Shown: positions 43,504 through 55,632, numbered from the stretch's first letter. The stretch: DNA of 64,000 nt from Bacteroidota bacterium (GCA_023412975.1 JAEZRB010000152.1:1-64000), one strand, 5' to 3'. A program made the numbers and translations. The notes: generated from the letters alone by a model not told the origin.

Positions 43504-45102
43504 TTAATAACCAATATTCTGAACCAGGTTTCTGTTAGCATTGATATCACGTGATGGTATTGGATACAGGTTGCGAATCTGGGATACGCCTGTACCCGAG
43601 CTCACACCACCTTTCCAGGGCCACAGGTAATTGCTTTCCACAAAACGTTTGTATCGGATGAGGTCAGTGCGGCGGAAACCTTCCCAGTATAATTCCCTGG
43701 CTCTTTCATCAAGTATGAAATCGAGGTCGAGCGCGTTCAGCGCAATGTTGCCCGAAGCATTTCCATAAGCGCGGGTGCGAATGGTATTGATATAACCAAG
43801 GGCTGTATTTAAATCACCGCCGGTTCCACCTCTTAGCACAGCTTCGGCATAGATCAGGTACATTTCAGCCAGCCGGAAGATCGGCATGTCCACATCTGCA
43901 AAATCCTGGCTAGATCCATTGCTGCCGTCGCGCTTTACATTTCTAAACTTGGTTACAGCAAGCCCATCGGTGAACGTGGTGATATTGGATATTTCCGGGT
44001 TCTGGTCGGTTGTGTAAAATAAGGCTCTTGAATCTGTGATCGTCGTGAAGGAAGGGTAACCCGGGAACAGCATCGGTAGGTTCTTAGTTGCGCGTGTCCC
44101 GCTCCAGCCACCGGCAATCCCGAAAGATCCCGCTGGCATCGACCCCCCTACGCAGGCATGCGTGAGGAAAGTAGTTCCACCATAACCCTGCGTGTTGAGG
44201 CCATCATAATTGATCGCAAAAATAAACTCGTCGGTATTGAGATGATTGTCGGCACGCATCAGCCAGCTGTAGTTGCTGACCAGGGAATATCCCGCATCAA
44301 TCACCTTTTTAGCGTAGGTAATTGCGTCGGTATATCGTGCTGTGCCCGTGTACACCTCAGCATTGAGATAAAGACGTGCCAGCAGCGACCACACTGCACC
44401 CTGGTCGGCTCTTCCATATTCATTGCTGCGGGGCGCCGGCATATCCGCTTCGATGGCTTTCAACTCACTTTCGATATAGTCAAATACTTCGCTGCGGGTG
44501 GCCTGCGGTGGAGGCGCTCCGCCAATCTCTGTTTCTTCCGTTGCAAAAGGAGGATTGCCATAAAGATCGGCCAGCACCCAGTATTGAAAAGCCCTCAGGA
44601 ATCTTGCTTCACGGGCATACTGCTTGATATTTTCCGCATCAGCTCCTGAGATACCACGATCAGATACTTTATCGTCAGCGGACTGACGGATGAATTCATT
44701 ACACAATGTGATCTGGTAAAGGCAGCGATAATAAAGACCTGTCAGAAAACTATTGTTGGAAGTCCAGTTCATGTTGTGGAAATCCTGGATGCCCACATCA
44801 CCCCAGCTTATTACTGCCTCGTCGGTGCTCAGCACCTGGGCTTTCCAAAATAACCGATAAAAATCTGAGAAGCCTTCATCTATACCCTGCACATCACCAT
44901 TGCCTGCGGGACCCTGGTTGCCGGTGAGTGCAAAGCTTCCATAAACTTTTGCCAGCACCTGCTTGTACCCATCCGCGGTAGCGTATACTGTTTCGGATGT
45001 CACATCATTGATGGGCGTAAGATCCAGCTTTTTGGTACAGGACTGTATCAATAACAGGCCGGCTACGAGCAGTGAACTGGTTCTTAAAATATTTTTTGTC
45101 AT
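43504..45102 (-). CDS. SusD/RagB family nutrient-binding lipoprotein (system 2)
   Basis: 532 residues from the ATG at 45102 (MTKNILRTSSLLVAGLLLIQ), with Cys in IQSC as the lipid site. SusD signatures are AREARFLRAFQYWVLADLYG, AVWSLLARLYLNAEVYTG, RLAEMYLIYAEAVLRGG, and ARELYWEGFRRTDLIRYKRF with the C-terminal YPIPSRDINANRNLVQNIGY. It follows SusC2 by 27 bp and is followed by the two SusE/F genes. Confidence 0.95.
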   Translation of the reverse strand: MTKNILRTSSLLVAGLLLIQSCTKKLDLTPINDVTSETVYATADGYKQVLAKVYGSFALTGNQGPAGNGDVQGIDEGFSDFYRLFWKAQVLSTDEAVISWGDVGIQDFHNMNWTSNNSFLTGLYYRCLYQITLCNEFIRQSADDKVSDRGISGADAENIKQYAREARFLRAFQYWVLADLYGNPPFATEETEIGGAPPPQATRSEVFDYIESELKAIEADMPAPRSNEYGRADQGAVWSLLARLYLNAEVYTGTARYTDAITYAKKVIDAGYSLVSNYSWLMRADNHLNTDEFIFAINYDGLNTQGYGGTTFLTHACVGGSMPAGSFGIAGGWSGTRATKNLPMLFPGYPSFTTITDSRALFYTTDQNPEISNITTFTDGLAVTKFRNVKRDGSNGSSQDFADVDMPIFRLAEMYLIYAEAVLRGGTGGDLNTALGYINTIRTRAYGNASGNIALNALDLDFILDERARELYWEGFRRTDLIRYKRFVESNYLWPWKGGVSSGTGVSQIRNLYPIPSRDINANRNLVQNIGY

Positions 45103-45129
45103 ACAGTTTATTTTAAGCAATTCGTTGGA

Positions 45130-48100
45130 TTAAAAATCTAAGTTGAGACCCAGGGCGAAGATCCTCGGCCTTGGATAAAAATTATTGTCGATACCGCCAT
45201 ACACTTCCGGATCCACTCCTTTGTACTTCGTGATCACAAATACATTTTGCACATTGGCCGTGATCCTCAGGTTTGTGTTCTTCCTGATCAGATCTCCGGC
45301 GTTGTACCCGATATTGAAGTAATCCATACGCAGGAAAGAGGCGTTTTCAATAAAATAGTCCGACAAAAAGTAACGGTCCCCATTTCCACTGAAATCTGTT
45401 TCCAGGACATTTCTTGTACCATTGGCCAGGTAACCAAGCGGGTCGATGATGTTACGTTGTGTACCGGTATTGGAGAACCTGTTATTATAGAGGTAGTTTC
45501 CAAAATTCGCCCGAAGGGAAAATCCGGCGCTCCATTTTTTCCAGTTTACATTCGAGTAAGCACCCATAAATACATCGGGATCGGGCGCTTTATACCTGTA
45601 CAGGTCGTCAACATTTACAAGCCCATCGCGGTTCCTGTCCTCAAACAGGTCTTCGATCGGTTTACCATCCTTGCCATAGATCTGCTGGTATACATAGAAT
45701 GAGCTTTTGGGATAACCAACTGTATGGATCTGGATGGTACTACCCACACCCCCTGCGATGCCGCCCACTAGGTTGCCGGGGAAACTGGGATCGTTTACAA
45801 ATGTGAGCCTGGTGATCTCGTTCTCGTTGTAGGTCACGTTGAAACCAAGGTCCCAAACGAGGTCATTGTTGCGAACCGGCTGGGTGTTGATGGAAAATTC
45901 AACACCCTTGTTTTCCATGTTACCGATATTAGCCAGGATCTTATTGGAGAAATTGGTGCCCGCCGACTGGTCGATCACGCTCAGCAGATCTGTTGTCTTT
46001 TTCAGGTAAAAATCTATCGAACCACTAATACGGTTGTTAAGAAACCCAAAGTCAAGACCTACGTTATAGGTCTCAGTTTCTTCCCATTTCAGGTTGGGGT
46101 TATAACCTGCAGGTCTGTACATTTCATAGTAGGTGCTGCCAAACTGGTAACGGGCTTGGGCATTTGCCAGTGAATAACGGGGAATATAATCGTAATTGGC
46201 AATTCCATCCTGCTGACCTGTGACTCCATAACCAAGTCTCAGCTTAAGATCACTGATCACTCTTGAATTCCTAAGTCCACCTTCTTCACTGATCCTCCAA
46301 GCAAATGCACCGGAGGGGAACAGGCCCCAGCGGTTATCTTCAGAGAAACGCGAAGAACCATCGCGGCGAAGTGTACCGGTAAAAAGATATTTTCCATTCA
46401 GGGTGAAATTCAAACGGCCAAAAAATGAGATCAGCCTGTTTTGTTGTTCATCGAAACGGAAGGTCGGCGAACTGATCAGCGTGCCATCGGTCGTGTAATC
46501 AGAGTAGGGTGTCCATCTCTTGCCATCTGCAGATGTCAACACACCGTTGGGATCGAGTTTGCCATTATAGTTGGTCGTGAGAAAATCCTGGTAAGAATAA
46601 CCAGCCATCACATCGATGCGGCTTTTTATCGAGCTGATCTCTTTGGCATAGTTCAGGTACGCTTCCAGGATCTGGTTCGACTTGGTCTGGCGATAGCGAT
46701 TGTTCACGCCTCCATGTTGTCCATCAGGCGAACGTAAATAAGATGAAGCTGCACTATCGGGAATCACCACTCTTCCTTTTCCTTCGGACATATCATAACC
46801 CAGGTTAAGATTTACCCGCAGATCGGGGAAAAAATGAAGTTTATAATCGAACTGCACATTACCTATACTTCTAACCACATCACTTTTATCATTACGCTGT
46901 TCGAGCAGTCCCACCGGGTTGAGTGGCGACAGGTCTTTCAAACCTGTAGTAGAAGCAGGGTCCAGCCATTCAAAAAATCCGCCGAACCTTTTTCCGGCCG
47001 AATATACTGGCTTGGTGGGATCAAAACGAACGGCGTTACCGATCGCGCCTTCATCAGCAAATTTTGAATGACTGAGCGTACCCTTCAGGTTGACATCAAT
47101 CTTGAGGTGATCATCAAACAACCTTGGGCTTACGGAAACAGCCGCCGAGGTCCGGTTTAGATTTCCTGTTCTGAGAATACCGTCCTGGCTCATATATCCT
47201 AGCGAAACACGGTAGGGCATATTTTTCATGGAGCCGGATACACTCAGGTTATTATCTGTTGTGAAAGAGGCATCATAAATTTCATCCTGCCAGTCGGTAC
47301 TTTCATTTCCCAGCAGGGCGATCTGGGCTTGTGTGCCATGAGACTGAACATATTCCCTGAACTCGTCCGCAGTAAGCACGTCAGCCTTTTTAGGCAAAGT
47401 AGATACTGAGTTCTGCGTATTGAAATTGAATTTGGGGCGACCGCTTTTTCCTTTTTTGGTGGTGATGATAATCACGCCGTTGGAAGCGCGGGAACCATAG
47501 ATAGCCGTTGCTGACGCGTCTTTTAAAATATTGAAAGACTCAATATCGTTGGGGTTGATCATCGCCAGCGCGTTAGCTGTACCCGAGATGCCGCCATTAT
47601 CTACCGGCACTCCATCGATCACAATCAGCGGATCATTGCTGGCATTGAGTGAAGCACCACCGCGGATCCGGATCGTACTACCGGCACCCGGGGCACCACC
47701 ATTCGACACGATCTGCACACCAGCCACCTTACCAGCTATCAGCTGTTCAGGTGTAGTGATCGTGCCCTTGTTGAAATCTCTTTCTGTAATCGACGTCACC
47801 GAACCGGTCAGGTCTTTTTTCAATCTTGTACCATAACCGATCACAACTACTTCATTAAGCGAGGCGACATCGCCGGCCATTACAACATTAATGGTGGTTT
47901 GTCCAGTAATATCTACTTCCTGGGTAGCAAATCCTACCGATGAAAATATCAGTGTAGTTACCGTAGTTGGGACAGTGAGTTGGTACATACCGTCGTTGTT
48001 GGTAACTGTTCCCGTGACACCACCCTTGGGGGTGACACTCACGCCCGCGAGCAATGAGCCATTCTTAGAATCAGTCACCGTTCCGGTAATCACTTTGTTT

Positions 48101-48180
48101 TGGGAGAAAGACGCATGCGAGACAAGTACCAATGTACATAGCACAAATGCCTTCAGCAGCTTTTGGCGGGTCATAAGCAA
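45130..48180 (-). CDS. SusC/RagA TonB-linked outer-membrane channel (system 2)
   Basis: 1016 residues with a signal peptide ending HASFSQ. It has the carboxypeptidase-D-like domain (KVITGTVTDSKNGSLLAGVS), the plug (VVIGYGTRLKKDLTGSVTSI, IRIRGGASLNASNDPLIVID, DASATAIYGSRASNGVIIIT) and a barrel ending PRIFALGLNLDF. It is the first gene of the operon SusC2-SusD2-SusE-SusE/F, and is preceded by an operator-like palindrome and the regulator gene. With the GH13 enzyme next door it fits import of starch-like glucans. Confidence 0.95.
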   Translation of the reverse strand: MLMTRQKLLKAFVLCTLVLVSHASFSQNKVITGTVTDSKNGSLLAGVSVTPKGGVTGTVTNNDGMYQLTVPTTVTTLIFSSVGFATQEVDITGQTTINVVMAGDVASLNEVVVIGYGTRLKKDLTGSVTSITERDFNKGTITTPEQLIAGKVAGVQIVSNGGAPGAGSTIRIRGGASLNASNDPLIVIDGVPVDNGGISGTANALAMINPNDIESFNILKDASATAIYGSRASNGVIIITTKKGKSGRPKFNFNTQNSVSTLPKKADVLTADEFREYVQSHGTQAQIALLGNESTDWQDEIYDASFTTDNNLSVSGSMKNMPYRVSLGYMSQDGILRTGNLNRTSAAVSVSPRLFDDHLKIDVNLKGTLSHSKFADEGAIGNAVRFDPTKPVYSAGKRFGGFFEWLDPASTTGLKDLSPLNPVGLLEQRNDKSDVVRSIGNVQFDYKLHFFPDLRVNLNLGYDMSEGKGRVVIPDSAASSYLRSPDGQHGGVNNRYRQTKSNQILEAYLNYAKEISSIKSRIDVMAGYSYQDFLTTNYNGKLDPNGVLTSADGKRWTPYSDYTTDGTLISSPTFRFDEQQNRLISFFGRLNFTLNGKYLFTGTLRRDGSSRFSEDNRWGLFPSGAFAWRISEEGGLRNSRVISDLKLRLGYGVTGQQDGIANYDYIPRYSLANAQARYQFGSTYYEMYRPAGYNPNLKWEETETYNVGLDFGFLNNRISGSIDFYLKKTTDLLSVIDQSAGTNFSNKILANIGNMENKGVEFSINTQPVRNNDLVWDLGFNVTYNENEITRLTFVNDPSFPGNLVGGIAGGVGSTIQIHTVGYPKSSFYVYQQIYGKDGKPIEDLFEDRNRDGLVNVDDLYRYKAPDPDVFMGAYSNVNWKKWSAGFSLRANFGNYLYNNRFSNTGTQRNIIDPLGYLANGTRNVLETDFSGNGDRYFLSDYFIENASFLRMDYFNIGYNAGDLIRKNTNLRITANVQNVFVITKYKGVDPEVYGGIDNNFYPRPRIFALGLNLDF

Positions 48181-48209
48181 TCGTTGTTAGTTAAGCAAAT
48201 CAGTTTTTT

Positions 48210-48243
48210 CCAAAATACACAATGTGTATTAAGAACACAATGT
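48210..48243 (-). promoter_or_regulatory. Promoter and palindromic operator of SusC system 2
   Basis: On the minus strand TTGT (48240-48237) and TATTTTGG (48217-48210) are 19 nt apart, a fair promoter. The palindrome ATACACAATGTGTAT (48215-48229) begins inside the -7 box and fills the spacer. A second ACACAATGT (48235-48243) lies 18 bp away. It is probably the binding site of the Nudix-like regulator encoded next to it. Confidence 0.6.
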
Positions 48244-48293
48244 TAGTGCATTTTTAATTCAGACAAAAATTAATTTATTCTTTTTCGTCATTA

Positions 48294-49028
48294 TCAAGAC
48301 AGCACACGACCACGTGAAGCTGCGTTGCGGCGCCCGGCTTTTGATCTGTAAACGGACTTGAGCGAGTAAAGTTTGCCTGGCCGGTGCCTTACATCTTCTT
48401 CCATTTCATTAAGATCAATTAACCAGTCTTTTATGGCAATTTTTTTTCTGAAATTCCTGCGATCGAGCTCGGTGTTGAGTATGGCCTCATATAGTTCCTG
48501 GAGTTCCCGTAGCGAGAATTTCTCAGGTAAGAGATTGAATATCACCGGGTGATCCATAACCTGGTCGCGAAGGCGCTGGAGGCAGGTATCGAGGATCATT
48601 TTATGATCGAATGCCAGTTTGCGGATAGAACGAACCGGTTGCCATTGCAACTCATTGTTATTTACCCGCAATTTCTGGTGCTTGGCATCGATCAGTGAGT
48701 AATAGGCTGTCGTGATGACCCTCCCTGAAGGGTGGCGGTTCAGGCTTCCAAATGTATGCACCTGCTCGAGGTAAACATCATCCATCCCTGTACGCTGACG
48801 CAGGATACGATAGGAAGCGCTGTCGAGATCTTCATCGGGTCTTACCAGGTCGCCAAGCAGGGAATACAACCCTGAAAACTCTTCAAGGTCAGATTTTATC
48901 AGTAAAACTTTAAGCTCTTTTTCGTCGTAACAAAAAATCACACAGTCAACCGAAATGGCGATGTTGAAATAGTCGAGGTGACTTATTTTTTCTAATTCGG
49001 CCGTCTTCAGATTTGTCGCTTTTGCCAT
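48294..49028 (-). CDS. Nudix-fold transcription regulator (NrtR/AraR type)
   Basis: 244 residues, soluble. Residues about 20-150 form a Nudix domain (DYFNIAISVDCVIFCYDEKE, LKVLLIKSDLEEFSGLYSLL). The catalytic Nudix box is broken: where REUxEE is expected there is YRILRQ (73-78), so no hydrolase activity is expected. The C-terminal ~90 residues are a winged helix (KFSLRELQELYEAIL, RNFRKKI, AIKDWLIDLNE). This architecture is that of NrtR-family regulators, which in Bacteroidota control sugar loci such as arabinose. It is 11 bp after the GH13 gene and 114 bp before SusC2, so it probably controls this locus and itself. Confidence 0.88.
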   Translation of the reverse strand: MAKATNLKTAELEKISHLDYFNIAISVDCVIFCYDEKELKVLLIKSDLEEFSGLYSLLGDLVRPDEDLDSASYRILRQRTGMDDVYLEQVHTFGSLNRHPSGRVITTAYYSLIDAKHQKLRVNNNELQWQPVRSIRKLAFDHKMILDTCLQRLRDQVMDHPVIFNLLPEKFSLRELQELYEAILNTELDRRNFRKKIAIKDWLIDLNEMEEDVRHRPGKLYSLKSVYRSKAGRRNAASRGRVLS

Positions 49029-49039
49029 GCTCTTTAAAA

Positions 49040-51922
49040 TTAAGGGACTAAAATCCTAACCAACCCGGCTTCGCCTTTTGACTGCACACGAATCAGGTAG
49101 ATCCCGGCGGGCAAATTATTGATTTTATCAGTAAGTGAAACCTGGTTTCTCCCTTTTGTCATCAAACCCGAATAAATTCTGCCCAGTTGCTGACCGGTAG
49201 TATTAATGAGATTCATCTCCGTGTAAGCAGTTTCGGGTATTTCGATCATTAGTGTGGAACTGCCCGAAACGGGGTTTGGATTTACTGAAACCTTCAGTGT
49301 ATAGGTGGGTGTTGGTGTATCATTCAACCCGGTAGTGATCGTATTTACGATATTCTTGTCGAAATAAATCCGGTATTCACCCGGACGCAGGTTAAGGTTT
49401 TGCGCGCTGCCTGTGGCCGTGATCGTTTCTCCGGTCAGGTAATCGTACCAAACTCCTGCAGATTGGAAAGTTGCGGAGAAAGTTCTTTGCACTACGTCAA
49501 AATTTGCAACGATATAGGCACTCAGGTTGGGTTCTGAAATTCTGAAATATTTAACGGCACCCGTCAGGTCGTACTGGAAATTGGTACTGTTGAAAAGATC
49601 CGTTTGAGTTTTCCGTAATTTGATCAGGGCGGCTGTCACTTCAAAAAGCCTTCGCCTGTACTCTTCCTGCATATACTGCCAACGGGGCTCTTTCGGGGTA
49701 AGTTTACAAATATCTGTTGGAGGCACAGTATTGTCGGGGCAGGCAAAAATTGACTTATCATACCCTCTTTCTCCAAATTGCCAGATCATCTTGGGGCCAG
49801 GTATGGTCAGAAAAAGCGCATTGGCAGCTTCCATCCGCTTTAATGCAGTCGTTTCATTTTTGACACTGTAGCCAGTCGCTGAATTGCCATAAGTAAGGTT
49901 TTTGTACATCAGCCTTTCTTCGTCATGACTTTCCATATATCCCACCAGGTGCGGATTTGTAAATCCTCTTTCATTGCTGTTGTACACGATGGAAGATATA
50001 TTGGATTTATTGGCATCATGATAGCCCATGGTCGCTTCATTGTATGCATGGTTTAACCCGGCGCCACTCCAAAGTAAAAAACCCTGGCTTTGCAATTCCT
50101 GTTCTTCATCTTTTGCGGCAAGGTGTTCGAGTATTAGGTATGTATCCGGATGATATTTGTATATGGTGTCCGCATAGTTCTTTAAAATGTCAATCCGGCT
50201 TTGATCGTACGCGCTGAACTGACCATCATTCGAAGAAGGTTTTTGTGTAAGCCCTTTTGTAAAATCAAGGCGGTAACCATCGATCTTGTATTCCTTTAAC
50301 CAATGATCAAATACGCGATGCCAGTAGTATTTGGTAACGGCTTTTTCGTGGTTAAAATCCTGGCCGAAACCAAACGCGTGCGGTTGTACTTCATTAAACC
50401 AGGGATTATTAGCCGCCGGACGGTTCTGGGCGCTGTTCCAGTACAATTGCGCCAGCGGACTTTGTCCATAACTATGGTTGGGCACCATATCCAGGATCAC
50501 CGCGATCTGTTTCTGGTGACAGGAATCGATAAATTCCTTCAGTTTGTTTTTGGTCCCATAATATTTATCCGGCGCGAAATAAAATGAAGGGTTATATCCC
50601 CAGCTATCATTGCCCTCGAATTCATTCACCGGCATCAGTTCAATTGCATTGATACCTAAACGCTGGAGGTAACTCAGGGTATCGATCACTGTCTGCCAAT
50701 TGTGTGCGTTGGTAAAATCACGCATCAGCATTTCATAGATGATCAGGTTTCGCTTATCAGGTTTGGTAAAGGAAGTATTCCGCCAATTATATCCAGGTGC
50801 ATTTGTCTGAACCACCGATACATTACCAGTAGTAAGTCCTGAAGGATAACCCTTCAGGTTGGGATAAGTAGTGGCACTGATGTACTGGTCGTCGGGAGAA
50901 AGTATTTTCTCTGAATAAGGATCTGCTATCTTAAGGGTCCCATCGACCAGGTATTGAAAAACGTATTCCTGTCCAGGTGTCAGTCCGGTAAAGTTCAGCC
51001 ACCAGTAATTCCCATCCGGCGTTTTGTTCATTTGGAATTGTGACTGTTCTGTCCAGCTATTGCCGGCCAGTTCACCAATCACGGAAATACGGCTTTTACC
51101 TGGCGCATAAAGTACTAGTGTCAGTTCTGTATTGTTAGGATTATAGTTAATCCCATCTACGACGCCTGCTGGCAACGGTGCTGTGTTGACAGCTCCTGCG
51201 ACAAAAAATTTGATGGAATCTTTAATGATCTCTGATCCGTCAACCGCTTCGGCATATATCGTTGTGTTCCCCCCGGTGGTGATAACGGGGTTGGCGGAAA
51301 TAGTAGTGGCAGATGCGGCAGTCTGAATCAGCGTTCCGTTCAGGTAAAGATTCAGGGTAGCAGGTTTATTGGAAACTGCGGTAAGTGAAATATTATCACC
51401 GACAGCTTTTGAGATCGTCTCCGGCTCAGGAGTGTGCTTTGGCTGAAACGGCGGCGTGGTAAATCGTACTGCGATATCATCATCGTACACGGGCACATAC
51501 ATATCACTTCCATCTGTATTGGCCTGTTTTTGCTGGCCATTCCCATTGCGAAACAGGATAGCGATCTTATAAATCGTTTCACCTGCTGGTACATTAAAAT
51601 AATTGCGGAGATTGTTGATGGTAAAACTGTATTTATTGCTACCCAGTGATGTCGCCTTTGAAGCAGGCAATGTGCCGGGCCAATCGAATGGGGCATATTT
51701 CCAGTCACCCGGATTTGAACTTGCACTGGTGATTAGACCAATATGAACAAACACATCGTTGGGATTGGAATAATTAAACAGACCCTGGTTGCCTTTGCTT
51801 GCATCCACCGTGATCGTTACGTTATCATTTTCCTTCGGGAATGCCGGTGTCCAGGTCAGGAGTTGGCCATACAACACAGAAGTAAATAGCAGGCAGCTAA
51901 GAATTGGCAGCAGTCGTTTCAT
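49040..51922 (-). CDS. Secreted GH13 alpha-amylase family enzyme with T9SS tail
   Basis: 960 residues from the ATG at 51922 (MKRLLPILSCLLFTSVLYGQ), which begins the signal peptide. Two N-terminal Ig-like/E-set parts (about 25-245), a CBM48-like domain (about 255-345) and the GH13 barrel (about 390-800) follow. The four conserved regions are DMVPNHS, GYRLDF (nucleophile Asp553), LILEHLA (Glu599) and ESHDEER (Asp667), so it should be active on alpha-1,4-glucans. The last ~80 residues are a type IX secretion sorting domain (PNPVSGSSTLMIEIP ... LPAGIYLIRVQSKGEA). It is the first gene of the operon with the Nudix-like regulator. Confidence 0.93.
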   Translation of the reverse strand: MKRLLPILSCLLFTSVLYGQLLTWTPAFPKENDNVTITVDASKGNQGLFNYSNPNDVFVHIGLITSASSNPGDWKYAPFDWPGTLPASKATSLGSNKYSFTINNLRNYFNVPAGETIYKIAILFRNGNGQQKQANTDGSDMYVPVYDDDIAVRFTTPPFQPKHTPEPETISKAVGDNISLTAVSNKPATLNLYLNGTLIQTAASATTISANPVITTGGNTTIYAEAVDGSEIIKDSIKFFVAGAVNTAPLPAGVVDGINYNPNNTELTLVLYAPGKSRISVIGELAGNSWTEQSQFQMNKTPDGNYWWLNFTGLTPGQEYVFQYLVDGTLKIADPYSEKILSPDDQYISATTYPNLKGYPSGLTTGNVSVVQTNAPGYNWRNTSFTKPDKRNLIIYEMLMRDFTNAHNWQTVIDTLSYLQRLGINAIELMPVNEFEGNDSWGYNPSFYFAPDKYYGTKNKLKEFIDSCHQKQIAVILDMVPNHSYGQSPLAQLYWNSAQNRPAANNPWFNEVQPHAFGFGQDFNHEKAVTKYYWHRVFDHWLKEYKIDGYRLDFTKGLTQKPSSNDGQFSAYDQSRIDILKNYADTIYKYHPDTYLILEHLAAKDEEQELQSQGFLLWSGAGLNHAYNEATMGYHDANKSNISSIVYNSNERGFTNPHLVGYMESHDEERLMYKNLTYGNSATGYSVKNETTALKRMEAANALFLTIPGPKMIWQFGERGYDKSIFACPDNTVPPTDICKLTPKEPRWQYMQEEYRRRLFEVTAALIKLRKTQTDLFNSTNFQYDLTGAVKYFRISEPNLSAYIVANFDVVQRTFSATFQSAGVWYDYLTGETITATGSAQNLNLRPGEYRIYFDKNIVNTITTGLNDTPTPTYTLKVSVNPNPVSGSSTLMIEIPETAYTEMNLINTTGQQLGRIYSGLMTKGRNQVSLTDKINNLPAGIYLIRVQSKGEAGLVRILVP

Positions 51923-51937
51923 CCGAGATTCTTTAAC

Positions 51938-51966
51938 CGAAGATACAAATATGTACTTATAACACA
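51938..51966 (-). promoter_or_regulatory. Promoter and operator-like dyad of the GH13 gene
   Basis: TATCTTCG (51945-51938) is a good -7 box. The dyad TACAAATATGTA (51944-51955) shares its last two bases with the box, and AACACA follows at 51961-51966. The layout copies that before SusC2 (TACACAATGTGTA touching the -7 box, then AACACA). Confidence 0.5.
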
Positions 51967-52078
51967 TTAATTTTTTAAATAAGACTGGTCGGGAGAAATG
52001 GTCTGTATTGAATCGGGAGTTGAGCTAAACCTGCATCTACTCGGTCCGGTAAATCCCCATAATCCAGGTCCAAAATAG

Positions 52079-54229
<2,151 letters not shown>

Positions 54230-54244
54230 AAAGGTAATAAGAAT

Positions 54245-54913
54245 ATGCTCAAGACTTCAACAATCAAATTTTTAAAAGACCTGCGTAAGCATAACAATAA
54301 ACCCTGGTTTGATCAGCATCGACAGGATTACGAAAATGCAAAAGCGGACTTTTCAGCCTTCGTGCAACTCGTTATTGACAAACATGGGAAAAAAGATCCT
54401 GGCATTGCGCACCTGAAGGCAAAGGATTGTATATTCCGCATCAACAGGGATGTTCGTTTCTCTAAGGACAAGTCGCCGTACAAAACCAATATGGGTGCCT
54501 ATTTCAATCCCGAAGGAAAAAAATCAAAACTGGGCGGCTATTATTTTCACTGTGAACCGGGACAGAGTTTTGTGGGAGGCGGCATCTGGATGCCGCTTCC
54601 GGCCGACCTGGCCAAGATCAGGCAGGAGATCGATTACAACCTGGATGGATTCAAAAAACTCATTACAGCACGTAAGTTTAAAAATGTATATGGTGATCTT
54701 TCGCACAGTCCCGAGTATTCGCTGAGCCGTGTGCCGAAAGGTTATGAAGCCGACAACCCTGCTGCGGAATACCTCAAACTGAAGAGTTATGTGGCAATGA
54801 CGCCCCTATCCGATAGCGACCTTGTATCTAAAGACCTGGTCAAAAAAGTGCTGGAAGCCTTTGAAACTCTGCTCCCACTGCTACGATTCATGAATGAAAG
54901 CATCCGTGGTTAA
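54245..54913 (+). CDS. DUF2461 family protein
   Basis: 222 residues, soluble, without signal or membrane segment. It has the family pattern TIKFLKDLRKHNNKPWFDQH at the start, IFRINRDVRFSKDKSPYKTN in the middle and GGGIWMPLPADLAKIRQEID. The family is widespread and of unknown function. It lies 15 bp after ligA and may share its transcript. Confidence 0.88.
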   Translation: MLKTSTIKFLKDLRKHNNKPWFDQHRQDYENAKADFSAFVQLVIDKHGKKDPGIAHLKAKDCIFRINRDVRFSKDKSPYKTNMGAYFNPEGKKSKLGGYYFHCEPGQSFVGGGIWMPLPADLAKIRQEIDYNLDGFKKLITARKFKNVYGDLSHSPEYSLSRVPKGYEADNPAAEYLKLKSYVAMTPLSDSDLVSKDLVKKVLEAFETLLPLLRFMNESIRG

Positions 54914-54974
54914 ATCCGGCACGATTATTATAATTCCTTAATTATCAACATTAGAATAATATTAACCAAATAAA

Positions 54975-55007
54975 TTTGCCAAATTCAATGTTTAAACATT
55001 AATTTTG
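54975..55007 (+). promoter_or_regulatory. Promoter of the YceI gene
   Basis: TTTG (54975-54978), a 21-nt spacer and TAATTTTG (55000-55007) match the Bacteroidota consensus in full. The predicted start lies about 15 bp before the ATG at 55026. The upstream in-frame start at 55005 falls in the -7 box and is not used. Confidence 0.75.
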
Positions 55008-55025
55008 TACTCTAAACTTATCATT

Positions 55026-55571
55026 ATGTCAACATGGATTATTGATACCGCACACACCGAGATTGGATTTAAGGTAAAACACCTCGTGATCTCAACCGTT
55101 TCAGGAAAATTTACAAAGTTTGAAGGCAAGCTGGAAGGCGATCCCGCCGACTTCTCCAACGCGCAGATTACATTTACTGCCGACATTGACAGTATTACAA
55201 CTGGTAATGAACAACGTGATGGACATTTGAAATCCGCTGATTTTTTTGATGCCGCCAATCACCCTAAACTAAGTTTTAAATCCACCGCTATAGTTGGGAA
55301 AGGTGATAATGAATATAAAGTCACCGGCGAACTGACCATCAGGAATACAACCAAACCCATTTCGCTGAATGTTGAATTTGGTGGTGTACAGAACGACCTG
55401 TACGGCCAGACCGTTGCAGGATTTGAAATAACCGGTAAGATCAACCGCCAGGAATATGGGCTTAGCTGGAACGCCGTAACCGAAGCGGGCGGTATCGTGG
55501 TAGCAGATGATGTGAAGCTTATCATCAACGCCGAACTGGTGAAACAAGTGAAAGAAGCCGCCACGGCTTAA
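55026..55571 (+). CDS. YceI family lipid-binding protein
   Basis: 181 residues from the ATG at 55026 (MSTWIIDTAHTEIGFKVKHL). It has the YceI lipocalin-like beta-barrel pattern: SGKFTKFEGKLEGDP, ITFTADIDSITTGNEQRDGH, FFDAANHPKLSFKST, YKVTGELTIRNTTKPISLNV, GFEITGKINRQEYGLSWN. Members bind isoprenoid lipids. No signal peptide is present, so it is predicted to be cytoplasmic. Confidence 0.93.
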   Translation: MSTWIIDTAHTEIGFKVKHLVISTVSGKFTKFEGKLEGDPADFSNAQITFTADIDSITTGNEQRDGHLKSADFFDAANHPKLSFKSTAIVGKGDNEYKVTGELTIRNTTKPISLNVEFGGVQNDLYGQTVAGFEITGKINRQEYGLSWNAVTEAGGIVVADDVKLIINAELVKQVKEAATA

Positions 55572-55589
55572 CCATAACTTAAACAGTTG

Positions 55590-55632
55590 AAGTGGGATAA
55601 AGAAAACAAAAGGAGTTTTCTTTATCCCACTT
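55590..55632. terminator. Long hairpin after the YceI gene
   Basis: Perfect 18-bp stem: AAGTGGGATAAAGAAAAC (55590-55607) and its inverse at 55615-55632, with a 7-nt loop, then TTTACATTTATAT. It lies 19 bp after the YceI stop. It is long for a terminator but fits one, and may work in both directions. Confidence 0.65.
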
